From assembly GCA_017534595.1 (NCBI GenBank), contig JAFXVY010000058.1:1-64000 (forward strand): a stretch of DNA of 64,000 nucleotides. The letters run 5' to 3'. The notes under the pieces are model-generated. The model was not told where the DNA came from. It worked only from the letters and a program-made list of their open reading frames with translations, and did no database searches. Origin of the DNA: Ruminococcus sp. (GTDB lineage Bacteria > Bacillota > Clostridia > Oscillospirales > Ruminococcaceae). The position numbers and the translations under genes are program-made. The first letter of the stretch is position 1. Each line of letters begins with the position of its first letter. Positions 17,384 through 26,842 of the stretch are shown here, in pieces.

Positions 17384-18529
17384 TCATTTCTCTATCTGTG
17401 CGAGAGCGAACTCTCTTGCTGTTCTGTCAGCCCGGAGTATATCTTCGAGACACGTTATCTTCTGCGGCCGGAAGCTTTCAAGTACGCTTGAAACTATCCT
17501 GCCTATTGCAAGGAAGTCGATCCTGCCGTCAAGGAATGCCGCTACAGCCTCCTCATTGGCGCCGTTGACCATAGCGGGCATCGTACCGCCGAGCTTTATG
17601 GCTCTGATACAGGCTGTAAGGCAGTCAAAGGTATCGTAATCGGGCTTGGCAAAGGTCAGAGTACCGTAATCGGTCAGAGACAGCGGCTTTGTCGGGCATT
17701 CGACTCTGTCAGGGTACATAAGCGCATACTGTATCGGTATCTTCATATCGGGAATGCCGAGCTGGGCGATAACAGCGCAGTCGTCGAACTCAACAGCCGA
17801 GTGGATAACGCTCTCTCTGTGTACGACGATCTCTATCTGTTCGGGTCTCACGCCGAACAGCCACATGGCCTCGATGAACTCAAGACCCTTATTCATCAGT
17901 GTAGCAGAATCAATGGTAATTTTTCTGCCCATGGACCAGTTGGGGTGCGCCAGCGCCTGAGAAACGGTGACTCCCTCCAGCTCGGAGCGCTTTCTTCCGT
18001 AGAACGGCCCGCCGGAGGCTGTGAGGATGATCTTTTTCAGCTGTGAACGCTTGCTTCCCTGCAAACACTGGAAAATAGCCGAATGCTCGCTGTCTACGGG
18101 GTAGATGTTCACACCCTTTTCGGCAGCGGCCTTCATAACGAGCTCACCGCCCGCAACAAGCGTTTCCTTGTTGGCGAGAGCTATATCGGTGCCGTGGGCG
18201 ATAGCGGCAAGCGTAGGCTCGAGACCCACCATACCGACGACAGAGTTGAGCATTATATCGACTCCGTCGAGCTCGGCGATACGCCTGAGCCCCTCCATTC
18301 CCGACAGCACGGTGATACCGGTGCCGGCAAGCTTTTCGCTCAGCTCCTGTACAGCGGACTCCTTAAATATGCAGACATATTCAGGCTTGAACTCCTTTGC
18401 CTGTGCCGTGAGCAGCCCGGTGTTTGAATTGGCTGCAAGCGCCTTGATGCGGAAGCCGTGCTTCCTTGCGATCTCCAGCGCCTGAGTGCCTATCGACCCT
18501 GTCGAACCTAAAACAGTGATAGTTTTCAT
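17384..18529 (-). CDS. dxr: 1-deoxy-D-xylulose-5-phosphate reductoisomerase Dxr
   Basis: Second step of the MEP isoprenoid pathway, NADPH-dependent formation of MEP. The 381-aa chain begins with the NADPH-binding loop LGSTGSIGTQAL, carries the metal and substrate motif PVDSEHSAIFQCL near residue 145, and has SMGRKITIDSATLMNKGLE further on. The frame is open to a TTG at 18544, but that TTG is part of the ribosome site TTGGAG; ATG at 18529 is the start. Dxr and IspG here, with IspE at 41218, show the organism uses the MEP route. Confidence 0.96.
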   Translation of the reverse strand: MKTITVLGSTGSIGTQALEIARKHGFRIKALAANSNTGLLTAQAKEFKPEYVCIFKESAVQELSEKLAGTGITVLSGMEGLRRIAELDGVDIMLNSVVGMVGLEPTLAAIAHGTDIALANKETLVAGGELVMKAAAEKGVNIYPVDSEHSAIFQCLQGSKRSQLKKIILTASGGPFYGRKRSELEGVTVSQALAHPNWSMGRKITIDSATLMNKGLEFIEAMWLFGVRPEQIEIVVHRESVIHSAVEFDDCAVIAQLGIPDMKIPIQYALMYPDRVECPTKPLSLTDYGTLTFAKPDYDTFDCLTACIRAIKLGGTMPAMVNGANEEAVAAFLDGRIDFLAIGRIVSSVLESFRPQKITCLEDILRADRTAREFALAQIEK

Positions 18530-18635
18530 AACAGCGATCTCCAATAAATGACCTATAATAACAGGATATAGGGGTATCAGTTCCGAACGCTCAGAAAGCG
18601 CCGGAGCTTCCGCCCCTAAGTCAGTTTTTCAATGT

Positions 18636-19469
18636 TTACTTTAAGAGTGCGCCCTGCACGAACAGGTAATACATGAACGGCGCTACGAGCAGTGTGCTGT
18701 CAAAGCGATCCATAACGCCGCCGTGGCCGGGCATTATATTGCCGTAGTCCTTGATGCCGACCTGCCTCTTTATCATCGAAGCGGTAAGGTCTCCTATAAG
18801 ACCTACCAGCGCTGCAGCACAGCCCGCGAAGAAGAGCACAACATATCTCGGCTCGAAAGTGTCGGTAGCGAGATCGAAGATCAGCGTGATTATCAGCATG
18901 AACACTCCGTTTGCGATAACGCCGCCCACAACGCCCTCAACGGTCTTCTTCGGGCTGATGTCGGGACAGAGCGGAGTCTTTCCGAGAAACGTCCCGGCGA
19001 AGTAGGCTCCCGAATCAGCGAGCCAGGCAGCGGCAAGCGTAATGACGATCATATACACGCCTCTGCTTCCCTCGACCATCGCCATATAGATCAGTGTACC
19101 CATCGAGTACGGGATCAGTATGGAAATGCCCAGCATGAAGAACACGCTCTTGTAGTTGTACTTGTCGTGGTTCCTGAGATAGAACACGAACACACTGAGT
19201 ACAAGCGCTCCGAAGTAGAGCCTGCTGGTGAAGAAGGTCAGCCAGCCGTTTCGGTGGAAGACGGGTATCACAGCATCGATGAAGGCGTATACGCAGCACA
19301 TAAGCGCCGGAACGGTATACTTGACGTGTTTGGTGGCTCTGAATATCTCGGCGATAGCCAGTGCCGAGATGAGACCCATAACGATATTGAACACAAACGT
19401 CTCGTGCAGTATGATAACAACGATTGCAAGTGCAATTGCAACTGCGGACGATATTATCCTTGTTTTCAT
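18636..19469 (-). CDS. cdsA: Phosphatidate cytidylyltransferase CdsA
   Basis: Integral membrane enzyme making CDP-diacylglycerol for phospholipid synthesis. The 277-aa protein has about seven to eight hydrophobic segments and the CTP_transf_1 signature at its C-terminal end (KRQVGIKDYGNIMPGHGG, then MDRFDS). The order uppS-cdsA-dxr is conserved across Firmicutes. The 106-nt gap before dxr is the longest within this block and holds no clear promoter. Confidence 0.95.
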   Translation of the reverse strand: MKTRIISSAVAIALAIVVIILHETFVFNIVMGLISALAIAEIFRATKHVKYTVPALMCCVYAFIDAVIPVFHRNGWLTFFTSRLYFGALVLSVFVFYLRNHDKYNYKSVFFMLGISILIPYSMGTLIYMAMVEGSRGVYMIVITLAAAWLADSGAYFAGTFLGKTPLCPDISPKKTVEGVVGGVIANGVFMLIITLIFDLATDTFEPRYVVLFFAGCAAALVGLIGDLTASMIKRQVGIKDYGNIMPGHGGVMDRFDSTLLVAPFMYYLFVQGALLK

Positions 19470-19496
19470 GATTGTAAAACGTCCTTTCGCGGCCGC

Positions 19497-20210
19497 TCAT
19501 ACGCCGCCGAATCTTCGGTCGCGGTTTTTGTAGGCCTCTATAGCTTTATCAAGATCCTTCTTGGAGAAATCAGGCCAGAGAACATCCGTAAAGTAGTACT
19601 CCGCATAAGCCGCCTGCCATATCAGGAAGTTCGAGAGCCTCATTTCACCACTGGGTCTGATTATCAGATCGACAGGCGGGATCTCAGCGGTATAGAGCTT
19701 GCTCTGCATGAGCTCCTCGGTGATATCCGCCGGCTCGATAAGCCCTTTCTTGACATCCTCGGCGATGAGCCTTGCGGCATTGGTGATCTCTGCCCTGCCG
19801 CCGTAGTTCGCGCAGATGATAAGGTTGAGATCGGTGAACTGCGCGGAGATCTCTTCCTTCTGCTGCATCTTGTCGCGGATCTTCTGCGAGAAAGCAGTCC
19901 TGTCACCGATAAAGCGGATCCTTACCTTGTCCTTGATGAACTTGTCGAACTCGTCAAGATACTTATCGAAAAGATCCATCAGCGCATCCACTTCATCCTG
20001 AGGACGCTTCCAGTTCTCCGTCGAGAAAGCGTAATAGGTCAGGTACCGGATACCGACATCCTTTGAATAGCGGGTTATGGTCTTGAAGGTCTTGGCACCT
20101 TCCCAGTGACCTACCTTCCGCGGCAGACCGCGCTTTTTAGCCCATCTGCCGTTACCGTCCATGATTATCCCGACATGGATCGGCGATCTTGCTTCTTTAT
20201 TCTCAGGCAT
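19497..20210 (-). CDS. uppS: Isoprenyl transferase (undecaprenyl diphosphate synthase)
   Basis: cis-Prenyltransferase that makes undecaprenyl diphosphate, the lipid carrier for peptidoglycan. The 237-aa protein has the catalytic motif IIMDGNGRWAKKRG near residue 15 with the essential aspartate, and RPSGEMRLSNFLIWQ near 185 with the conserved RxSGE. CGGAG precedes the ATG by 6 nt. It is followed by cdsA, linking the two lipid-precursor steps. Confidence 0.96.
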   Translation of the reverse strand: MPENKEARSPIHVGIIMDGNGRWAKKRGLPRKVGHWEGAKTFKTITRYSKDVGIRYLTYYAFSTENWKRPQDEVDALMDLFDKYLDEFDKFIKDKVRIRFIGDRTAFSQKIRDKMQQKEEISAQFTDLNLIICANYGGRAEITNAARLIAEDVKKGLIEPADITEELMQSKLYTAEIPPVDLIIRPSGEMRLSNFLIWQAAYAEYYFTDVLWPDFSKKDLDKAIEAYKNRDRRFGGV

Positions 20211-20222
20211 CTTATTCTCCGA

Positions 20223-20777
20223 TCAGATCGACATGATCTCTTTTTCCTTCTCGGCAACGAGCTCGTCAACTCTCTTGACGTACTTATCCGTTACCTTCTG
20301 GATCTTTTCCTCGAAATCGGCGAGATCGTCCTCGGTTATCTCGGAATTCTTCTTCTTGGTCTTGCCCTTTTCGATAGCGTCTCTTCTGATCGAGCGGATA
20401 GCTACCTTGGTCTCCTCGCCCTGCTTCTTGACGTCCTTGACGATCTTCTTTCTGTCCTCCTCAGTCAGCTGGGGGAAAGTCATCCTGAGCACGGTGCCGT
20501 CGTTCTGGGGATTGATGCCGATATCGGAGGCCTGGATAGCCTTCTCGATCTTGGTCAGCACGGATTTGTCCCAGGGAGTTATAACGAGCACTCTTGCCTC
20601 GGATACAGAGACGGAAGCGAGCTGGTTCACGGGAGTGGGAGCGCCGTAGTAGTCAACTCTTACCTTGTCGAGCACGGCGGGATTGGCTCTGCCGACTCTG
20701 ACAGCGGCGAAATCGGAAAGCATAACGTTTATGGATTTTTCCATTTTGGACTTGGCGTTTTCAATGATCTCTTTCAT
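20223..20777 (-). CDS. frr: Ribosome recycling factor
   Basis: Splits post-termination ribosomes together with EF-G. The 184-aa sequence matches family length, with the conserved start region (SKMEKSINVMLSDFAAVRVGRA is the characteristic head, residues 10-31), the GVRVDYYG-like segment, and the C-terminal coiled domain rich in Lys and Glu. It follows pyrH, as in nearly all bacteria. Confidence 0.97.
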   Translation of the reverse strand: MKEIIENAKSKMEKSINVMLSDFAAVRVGRANPAVLDKVRVDYYGAPTPVNQLASVSVSEARVLVITPWDKSVLTKIEKAIQASDIGINPQNDGTVLRMTFPQLTEEDRKKIVKDVKKQGEETKVAIRSIRRDAIEKGKTKKKNSEITEDDLADFEEKIQKVTDKYVKRVDELVAEKEKEIMSI

Positions 20778-20811
20778 TATATTTCATTCCTTTCAGATTT
20801 ATGTTGACCGG

Positions 20812-21516
20812 TCACTTTACGAGAGTACCGATATTCACGCCCATGCAGGCATCGTAGATATTGTCGGGTCTGGCGATATCGAACACGAGGATCGGGATGT
20901 TGTTGTCCTTGCACATCGCAGCAGCAGTGGAATCCATTACCGCAAGATCCTTGGAAAGGATATCGCTGAAGCTCAGCGTATCGTACTTGACGGCATCGTC
21001 GAATTTATGAGGATCCTTGTTGTATACACCGTCTACCATTGTCGCCTTGAAGAAGATATCAGCCTCTATCTCGGCTGCTCTCAGAGCGGCGGCCGTATCG
21101 GTGGAGAAGAAGGGGTTTCCGGTCCCGCATCCGAAGACGCATACCCTTCCCTTTTCAAAGTGACGCATCGTCCGATTCCTGATATAAGGCTCGGCGACCT
21201 GCGGCATACTGATAGCGGTCTGCACCCTGACCTCGAGCCCGCAGGACTCAAGACCGTCGGCAACAGCAAGAGCGTTCATGGCAGTAGCGAGCATTCCGAT
21301 ATGGTCGGCTCTTGTCCTGTCCATATTCCCGCTGGATCTGCCGCGCCAGAAGTTGCCTCCGCCGACAACTATTCCGACCTGAACGCCGGCGTCAACGCAC
21401 TTCTTGATGCTTTTGCCGAGCTCGGTGATAACGTTGTAATCGAGGCCGGTCTTCTTCTCCCCTGCGAGAGCCTCGCCGCTCAGTTTCAGAAGGATACGCT
21501 TATACTTGGGATCCAT
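20812..21516 (-). CDS. pyrH: Uridylate kinase PyrH
   Basis: Hexameric UMP kinase of the amino-acid-kinase fold, forming UDP. The 234-aa protein begins with [10 protein letters not shown], contains [12 protein letters not shown] near residue 50 and [16 protein letters not shown], and ends within the canonical length. The rpsB-tsf pair that often precedes pyrH is not upstream here; an independent promoter is. AAGGAG precedes the start. Confidence 0.97.
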   Translation of the reverse strand: MDPKYKRILLKLSGEALAGEKKTGLDYNVITELGKSIKKCVDAGVQVGIVVGGGNFWRGRSSGNMDRTRADHIGMLATAMNALAVADGLESCGLEVRVQTAISMPQVAEPYIRNRTMRHFEKGRVCVFGCGTGNPFFSTDTAAALRAAEIEADIFFKATMVDGVYNKDPHKFDDAVKYDTLSFSDILSKDLAVMDSTAAAMCKDNNIPILVFDIARPDNIYDACMGVNIGTLVK

Positions 21517-21574
21517 CAGATATCACTCCTTAATTATATTATTTTTATCAAAAGAACAGACTTGCTCACATAAA

Positions 21575-21603
21575 ATTATACTATATTTTGTGGTAAATGT
21601 AAA
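21575..21603 (-). promoter_or_regulatory. Promoter of the pyrH-frr-uppS-cdsA-dxr-rseP-ispG-polC block
   Basis: Minus strand: TTTACA (21598-21603), a 17-nt spacer ending in ATATAG, then a perfect TATAAT (21575-21580), about 55 nt before the pyrH start. Confidence 0.8.
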
Positions 21604-21613
21604 GAGGTAAATA

Positions 21614-21649
21614 CAAAAAAATTCGGAATTCCTGTGCGGGATCCCGAAT
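21614..21649 (-). terminator. Terminator after yjbQ
   Basis: Read leftward, ATTCGGGATCCC pairs imperfectly with GGAATTCCGAAT around a short loop, followed by seven T. It ends the operon that includes gpsA and yjbQ and insulates pyrH. Confidence 0.75.
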
Positions 21650-21685
21650 GATTGCCATAAAGCAAAAGCACTTGTCAAAGCGCGA

Positions 21686-22084
21686 TTATCTGTCTTTTAT
21701 CAGCTTGATGCAGAACGACCTTGTCCTGGGGCCGTCAAACTCCGTAAAGTATATTCCCTGCCATGTCCCGAGGACGGGTCTGCCGTCGTCGATGATGACC
21801 GTAACAGACGAGCCGATGCAGCTTGCCTTGAGGTGAGCGGCGCTGTTGCCCTCTGCGTGCCTGAACTGCGGACGGTCGGGATAGGTCTTGTCAAGGGCAT
21901 AGAGCAGATCGGTGACCACGTCCGGGTCAGCGTTCTCGTTGATCGTGATACCTGCCGTGGTATGGGGACAGTATACCACGGCTATACCGCTCTCCATACG
22001 CGATTCGAGCAAAGCCTGGCGCAGATAGCTCGTGATGTTATAAAATCCCTCTCGCTCGGTATTGAGCTGAAACTTGAAAAGCAT
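21686..22084 (-). CDS. YjbQ family protein (UPF0047)
   Basis: The 132-aa protein belongs to the widespread YjbQ/UPF0047 family, recognised by GIAVVYCPHTTAGITINENADPDV (residues 34-57) and by GNSAAHLKASCIGSS near residue 85. The histidines and the ENAD motif form a putative metal site. Members have been reported to show weak thiamine-phosphate synthase-like activity, but the true role is unclear. GGAGG precedes the ATG. It is the last gene after gpsA, before a terminator. Confidence 0.88.
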   Translation of the reverse strand: MLFKFQLNTEREGFYNITSYLRQALLESRMESGIAVVYCPHTTAGITINENADPDVVTDLLYALDKTYPDRPQFRHAEGNSAAHLKASCIGSSVTVIIDDGRPVLGTWQGIYFTEFDGPRTRSFCIKLIKDR

Positions 22085-22097
22085 AGCGCACCTCCGC

Positions 22098-23114
22098 TTA
22101 AAACTCGTTCCTTACAAGGAACTCACTTTCCGTCTCGTTCTTGGTAGGTCTGCCCATCAGGTTCTTGAGAGCATCCTCGGGCTTGCAGCCGTTGAACAGG
22201 ATCTTATAGAGCTGCTCGGTGATGGGAAGCTCTATACCCAGCTTCTTTCCCAGTGCATAAGCGTTCTCGGTGCAGACATAACCCTCTACAGTCCCTACCT
22301 GCTCCACAGCCTCGGAGGGATCGACTCCCTTGCCTATCAGTATACCTGCGCGGCGGTTGCGGCTGTGCATGGAGCAGCAGGTAACGATCAGATCGCCAAT
22401 GCCGCTGAGCCCTGAGAAAGTCTCCGAACGGGCTCCCATGGCTATTCCCAGCGTCCTGATCTCCTTGATGCCTCTTGTCATAAGGGCTGCCTTGGTGTTG
22501 TCGCCCATGCCGAGGCCGTCCAGAACGCCGGCAGCAAGAGCGATAACGTTTTTCAGCGATCCGCCGATCTCGCAGCCGATCATATCATCGTTTACATACA
22601 CTCTGAAAGTTGAATTGGAGAGCATATCCTGAACATAGTTGGAAGCCTCTACATTGTCCGAAGCCACGACAACGGTAGTCGGGATTCCTCTTGCAAGCTC
22701 CTCCGCATGGCTGGGGCCCGTCAGTACAGCAACGGTATTATTCGGGAAGGATTCGTGCATAACGGCGCTCATGGTCTTTAAAGTGCCGTTTTCAAGGCCC
22801 TTGGCAGTGTTGACTATTATCGTGTTCTCGGAAATATAAGGAGCCGCCTCTTCACAGACTCCGCGAATAAATGAGGTCGGTATGCCGACTATGACAAGAT
22901 CCTTTCCCTTTACGCAGGAAACATCGGTGGTCAGCTCAATATCCGCGGGTATCTTGACGCCCGGCAGCTTGACCTTGAGGCTCCCGGTACGCTTTATGGT
23001 ATCTATCTCATCCTGGAATTTTGACCATACCACAACATTGTGGCCGGCTCTGCGGCACATGATAGCCAGTGCAAGGCCGAAGCCTCCGGAGCCAAGTATC
23101 GCTATATCAGCCAT
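22098..23114 (-). CDS. gpsA: Glycerol-3-phosphate dehydrogenase [NAD(P)+] GpsA
   Basis: Makes sn-glycerol-3-phosphate from DHAP for phospholipid synthesis. The 338-aa protein starts with the Rossmann motif IAILGSGGFGLALA, and carries LTGPSHAEELARGIPT near residue 135 and the catalytic lysine region around GGSLKNVIALAAG near 187. Its start overlaps the end of plsY by 8 nt. Product and next enzyme (PlsY) are therefore encoded together. Confidence 0.96.
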   Translation of the reverse strand: MADIAILGSGGFGLALAIMCRRAGHNVVVWSKFQDEIDTIKRTGSLKVKLPGVKIPADIELTTDVSCVKGKDLVIVGIPTSFIRGVCEEAAPYISENTIIVNTAKGLENGTLKTMSAVMHESFPNNTVAVLTGPSHAEELARGIPTTVVVASDNVEASNYVQDMLSNSTFRVYVNDDMIGCEIGGSLKNVIALAAGVLDGLGMGDNTKAALMTRGIKEIRTLGIAMGARSETFSGLSGIGDLIVTCCSMHSRNRRAGILIGKGVDPSEAVEQVGTVEGYVCTENAYALGKKLGIELPITEQLYKILFNGCKPEDALKNLMGRPTKNETESEFLVRNEF

Positions 23115-23790
23115 TTTCGGTTTCCTCCTCAGTGTTGGTTTTATTCTTAGAACCGAACTTGTTTTCGGTGCCGTTGAGAAGTCTCTTGATGTTGGAGCGG
23201 TGCATGAAAACTATCATAACGCTGAAAATGCAGGCCATACCGGCGTTTATCCAGCAAGCGTCGATGTCTCTGAGAGATTGTGTGATGACCGTGAAGATGG
23301 GATAGGCTATCGCCGCGCAGATAGAGCCCACCGAAACATATTTCGTCAGGAAAAGCACCAGTGCGAATACCGACACCGAAAGCAGACAGGTCAGCGGGTC
23401 GATAGCAAGCAGCGTAGTAGCTGTTATAAGCACGCCCTTGCCGCCGTGGAAGCCGTAGAATATCGGGAAAATATGACCGATCATTACCGCAAGTCCCGCG
23501 ATATATCCGATGAACAGCTTGTTGTCGAAATAGACCACGTCAAACACATGGGTAACGACGATCCGGCATATAACGACCGCAAGCACGCCCTTTGCAAGAT
23601 CACACAGCAGCGTTGCCAGTGCCGGCCCCTTTCCGAAAACTCTGAGCACATTGGTAAGACCCGCGTTGTTGGAGCCGTAATCGCGGATATCCTTATGCTT
23701 CCAGATCCGGCAGACGGTTATCGCCGAGTTTATGCTTCCGAGCAGATATGAAAAAATAATTGAAAATACTATGCATAGTACTTCCTTCAT
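23107..23790 (-). CDS. plsY: Acyl-phosphate:glycerol-3-phosphate acyltransferase PlsY
   Basis: Membrane enzyme that acylates glycerol-3-phosphate using acyl phosphate. The family's three motifs are visible: GSINSAITVCRIWKHKDIRDYGSNNAG (residues 18-44), GHIFPIFYGFHGGKG near 101, and GSICAAIAYP near 154. Several hydrophobic segments are present. The C-terminal tail (about residues 200-227) is charged and longer than in many homologues. AAGGAG precedes the start. Confidence 0.95.
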   Translation of the reverse strand: MKEVLCIVFSIIFSYLLGSINSAITVCRIWKHKDIRDYGSNNAGLTNVLRVFGKGPALATLLCDLAKGVLAVVICRIVVTHVFDVVYFDNKLFIGYIAGLAVMIGHIFPIFYGFHGGKGVLITATTLLAIDPLTCLLSVSVFALVLFLTKYVSVGSICAAIAYPIFTVITQSLRDIDACWINAGMACIFSVMIVFMHRSNIKRLLNGTENKFGSKNKTNTEEETENG

Positions 23791-23814
23791 AAATGATTCT
23801 CCTTTGATGAGCTG

Positions 23815-25149
23815 TCAGGACTTGACATCGTCTCTGTCGCGCTCGCGCACCTTAATGACTATCGGCGTAGCGTCGAGCGAGAAGGTCTCCCTGATCTGAT
23901 TTTCTATATAGCGCTGATACGAGAAATGGAACAGCTCCGCCCTGTTGACGAAGGCTATGAACGTCGGCGGCTTGGTCGAGGCCTGGGTCATATAGTAGAT
24001 CTTGAGCCTCCTGCCCTTATCCGAGGGCGGCTGTACTCTCGAGGTAGCGTAAGCGAGGACATCGTTGAGCCTGCCCGTGGAGATCCTGACGGCGTTCTGC
24101 TCGGCAACATAGTTGACAGTCTCAAAGAGTTTGTCGATCCGCAGACCTGTCTTTGCCGACACAAACACAAACGGAACATAGCTCATAAAGCTGAAATCTG
24201 TCTCGAGCCCCTTGCGGAACTCGTCCATGGTGTGAGTGTCCTTCTCTATCGCATCCCACTTGTTGACCGCTACGACGCAGGCTTTGCCTTTTTCGTGGGC
24301 ATAGCCCGCGACCTTGGAGTCCTGCTCGGTGAAGCCCACCGTCGCATCAATGACGATAACGGCGACATCAGCTCTGTCAACAGCCATATAAGATCTCAGC
24401 ACGCTGTATTTTTCAACGGCGTCAAGGACTTTTGATTTTCTTCTGATTCCTGCGGTGTCTATCAGCACGAATTTTCCGTGGGCGTTTTCAACGTAGGTAT
24501 CTGTGGCGTCACGGGTCGTGCCGGCGATATCGGAGACGATAACTCTCTCCTCACCGCAGATCTTATTAATAATAGACGATTTTCCGACATTCGGCTTGCC
24601 TATAACGGCGACTCTGATATCATCCTCGCCGTAGTCCTCGCCCTTTTCTTCGGGCAGATATTTCATCACTTCATCGAGCAGATCGCCGGTGCCGTGACCG
24701 TGAACGGAGGATACAGCGACAGGCTCTCCGAGCCCGAGATTATAGAACTCATAGAATTCCATCGGCATCTCGCCTACATTGTCGCACTTGTTGACGCAGA
24801 GGACTACCGGCTTCCCGGATTTTCTCAGCATCGAAGCGACCTCTGAATCGTTGGCGGTAACGCCTGATCTTATATCGGTGACAAGGATTATGACATCGGC
24901 GCTGGTGATAGCCAGCTCAGCCTGACGGCGCATCTGCGAAAGGATGATATCGTCCGAATCGGGCTCGATACCGCCGGTATCGACAAGCATGAATTCGCGT
25001 GTCAGCCACTCGCATTTTGCATATATCCTGTCTCTAGTGACGCCGGGGGTATCCTCGACGATAGAGAGCTTCTGCCCTATGAGCTTATTGAAAAGCGTGC
25101 TCTTGCCGACGTTAGGTCTCCCGACCACCGCAACAACGGGCAATGCCAT
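23815..25149 (-). CDS. der: Ribosome biogenesis GTPase Der (EngA)
   Basis: Tandem GTPase needed for maturation of the 50S subunit. The 444-aa protein has two G domains, each with a full motif set: GRPNVGKST, DTPGVTRD and NKCD in the first, then GKPNVGKSS, DTAGIRRKS and NKWD in the second. A KH-like C-terminal domain follows. The frame extends upstream to 25215, but AGGAG is 9 nt before the ATG at 25149, which gives the usual MALPVVAVVGRPN start. Confidence 0.97.
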   Translation of the reverse strand: MALPVVAVVGRPNVGKSTLFNKLIGQKLSIVEDTPGVTRDRIYAKCEWLTREFMLVDTGGIEPDSDDIILSQMRRQAELAITSADVIILVTDIRSGVTANDSEVASMLRKSGKPVVLCVNKCDNVGEMPMEFYEFYNLGLGEPVAVSSVHGHGTGDLLDEVMKYLPEEKGEDYGEDDIRVAVIGKPNVGKSSIINKICGEERVIVSDIAGTTRDATDTYVENAHGKFVLIDTAGIRRKSKVLDAVEKYSVLRSYMAVDRADVAVIVIDATVGFTEQDSKVAGYAHEKGKACVVAVNKWDAIEKDTHTMDEFRKGLETDFSFMSYVPFVFVSAKTGLRIDKLFETVNYVAEQNAVRISTGRLNDVLAYATSRVQPPSDKGRRLKIYYMTQASTKPPTFIAFVNRAELFHFSYQRYIENQIRETFSLDATPIVIKVRERDRDDVKS

Positions 25150-25177
25150 ATCTGTCATCTCCTTTTTTATCTGTAAG

Positions 25178-26482
25178 TCAGATCTCAATACCGAGTATAC
25201 AGTCAAGATAATCAAAACCGTCGTTCCGCGACGGTCTTATGGTGATACCGAGCGCCTTTTCGACATCGTCAACTGTCAGGTCGTCAAGAAAAACAGGCTC
25301 ATCGGCTTTGAGCATCACGCTCGGTATGAGCAGCTGGTCTCCGAGATCCCGCTCTTTGAGCTGATCAATAAGATCTCCGCCGGTAACAAGACCCGCAACG
25401 GTTATAGTCTCACCGAAAAAGTGATTTACTATGCCCACGACCTCGATCGTCAGCTGGGGTATCCGTTTCATTATCATCTTTGAAAGGGTTCGGTGGAATT
25501 CCTCCGCCGCAGTTCCCGTTGCAAGAGTGACCTTGCGCTTCGGGATATCCGTATCGCAGCTTTCAAGTGCCTCGACGACCTCGTCGTAAAGCGATCTCAT
25601 AAGTCCGACGCCGTTTTCATACTGAGGATAATCCTCATAGAATTCAGCCTCGGGTATATCTCTTCCGGCAAGCAGATAGAATTCATCCGCGGGATAGCAC
25701 ATCCTTGTGTCCCATTTTTCAAGACACTCGGCAGCCTTCCTCTCGATGATATCTATAACAGCTCCGGCTTCTTCCCTGGTAAAAGGCCGCAGAGGGTAAA
25801 GCCCCTCGCGGAATTTTGTGACCCCGACCGGCACCACTGCAACCGACTGTATCTGCGGCATAAGCTCCGCAAGATCGGAAAGCGTCCTTTCAAGGTGTAC
25901 TCCGTCGTTGATCTCGGGGCAGCATACGATCTGGCAGTTCATAAACAGGCCGCTGTCAGCCATTTTGCGCAGGTATCTGAGCTTGTCGCCGGCGAAGCGG
26001 TTGTTCATCATCTTGCATCGCAGCTCCGGCTCGGTCGTATGGACCGAAACATTTATATTGAGTCTCATCTCGCAGATGCGGTCGATATCCTTGTCGTCAA
26101 GATTTGTCAGCGTTACATAGTTGCCCTGAAGAAAAGAAAGCCTTGCATCGTCATCCTTGAAATACAGCGTTTCGCGCATACCCTTGGGCATCTGATCTAT
26201 AAAGCAGAAGATGCACTTGTTGGAGCAGGAACGCTTCTTGTCCATAAGAAACGACTGGAACTCCAGTCCCAGCTCGTCAAACTCAGACTTGATGACCACG
26301 GTCTCACGCTGCACGCCATCACGTTCGAGCACGAGCACGAGCCTGTCCTCGGCGCTGTAGAACATATAGTCCAGCACATCGTTGATCTCATGGCCGTTGA
26401 TGCTGATAAGGCTGTCGCCGGCACTGATCTTCGCTCTGTACGCAGGGCTTCCGTGTACAACACCCGTAATATCGGCAGCCAT
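25178..26482 (-). CDS. DUF512-family radical SAM protein with N-terminal PDZ-like domain
   Basis: Conserved clostridial protein of unknown substrate, usually next to der. The 434-aa chain has an N-terminal PDZ-like domain (about residues 3-70; SPAYRAKISAGDSLISINGH). A variant radical SAM cluster motif follows, CSNKCIFCFID, with CxxxCxxC spacing near residue 85. The C-terminal DUF512 domain contains GTAAEEFHRTLSKMI near residue 330. The ATG at 26482 follows GGAGAGCCT and is chosen over an upstream frame opening at 26512. The neighbours der, plsY and gpsA match the usual clostridial context. Confidence 0.88.
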   Translation of the reverse strand: MAADITGVVHGSPAYRAKISAGDSLISINGHEINDVLDYMFYSAEDRLVLVLERDGVQRETVVIKSEFDELGLEFQSFLMDKKRSCSNKCIFCFIDQMPKGMRETLYFKDDDARLSFLQGNYVTLTNLDDKDIDRICEMRLNINVSVHTTEPELRCKMMNNRFAGDKLRYLRKMADSGLFMNCQIVCCPEINDGVHLERTLSDLAELMPQIQSVAVVPVGVTKFREGLYPLRPFTREEAGAVIDIIERKAAECLEKWDTRMCYPADEFYLLAGRDIPEAEFYEDYPQYENGVGLMRSLYDEVVEALESCDTDIPKRKVTLATGTAAEEFHRTLSKMIMKRIPQLTIEVVGIVNHFFGETITVAGLVTGGDLIDQLKERDLGDQLLIPSVMLKADEPVFLDDLTVDDVEKALGITIRPSRNDGFDYLDCILGIEI

Positions 26483-26512
26483 AGGCTCTCCTTTCCTTTT
26501 ATATCCGGTCAC

Positions 26513-26567
26513 AAAAAAGGCAGAGAAGCCAAGAACTTATCTTGCGGAAAGTTCTTATTTCCCTGCC
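26513..26567 (-). terminator. Terminator after rpmF
   Basis: Read leftward, GGCAG and AAGAACTT pair with AAGTTCTT and CTGCC, followed by TTTTTTG. It separates the DUF177-rpmF pair from the DUF512 gene. Confidence 0.75.
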
Positions 26568-26623
26568 CTGAGTTCTCAACAGAAACGCAGGTTCTCACCT
26601 GCAATCTGTAACGGCGAAGCGCA

Positions 26624-26806
26624 TCAAGCTTCCTTCTTGATAACCTCTACGCCCTTATAATATCCGCAGTTCTTGCAAACCTTGTGCGGAGCGGTGAGTT
26701 CACCGCAGTTGGAGCATCTGCTGAGTGCAGGTGCTTGGAGCTTCCATACAGCAGAGCGTCTCTTGTCTCTTCTGGCCTTGGAAACTTTTCTCTTCGGTAC
26801 TGCCAT
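26624..26806 (-). CDS. rpmF: 50S ribosomal protein L32
   Basis: The 60-aa basic protein starts with the family signature MAVPKRKVSKARRDKRRS and has two CxxC pairs (CSNC and CKNC, residues 31-48) that form a zinc ribbon. GAGGAGGTG lies before the ATG. It follows the DUF177 gene, the standard bacterial arrangement. Confidence 0.97.
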   Translation of the reverse strand: MAVPKRKVSKARRDKRRSAVWKLQAPALSRCSNCGELTAPHKVCKNCGYYKGVEVIKKEA

Positions 26807-26842
26807 TTTGGCACCTCCTCTTTAAGAAAATAGATCGCTGCT

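Noticed and set aside
18530..18635. 106-nt gap between dxr and cdsA as a possible riboswitch
   Set aside because: Only weak GC-rich pairings are visible and no known riboswitch core or good promoter could be identified.
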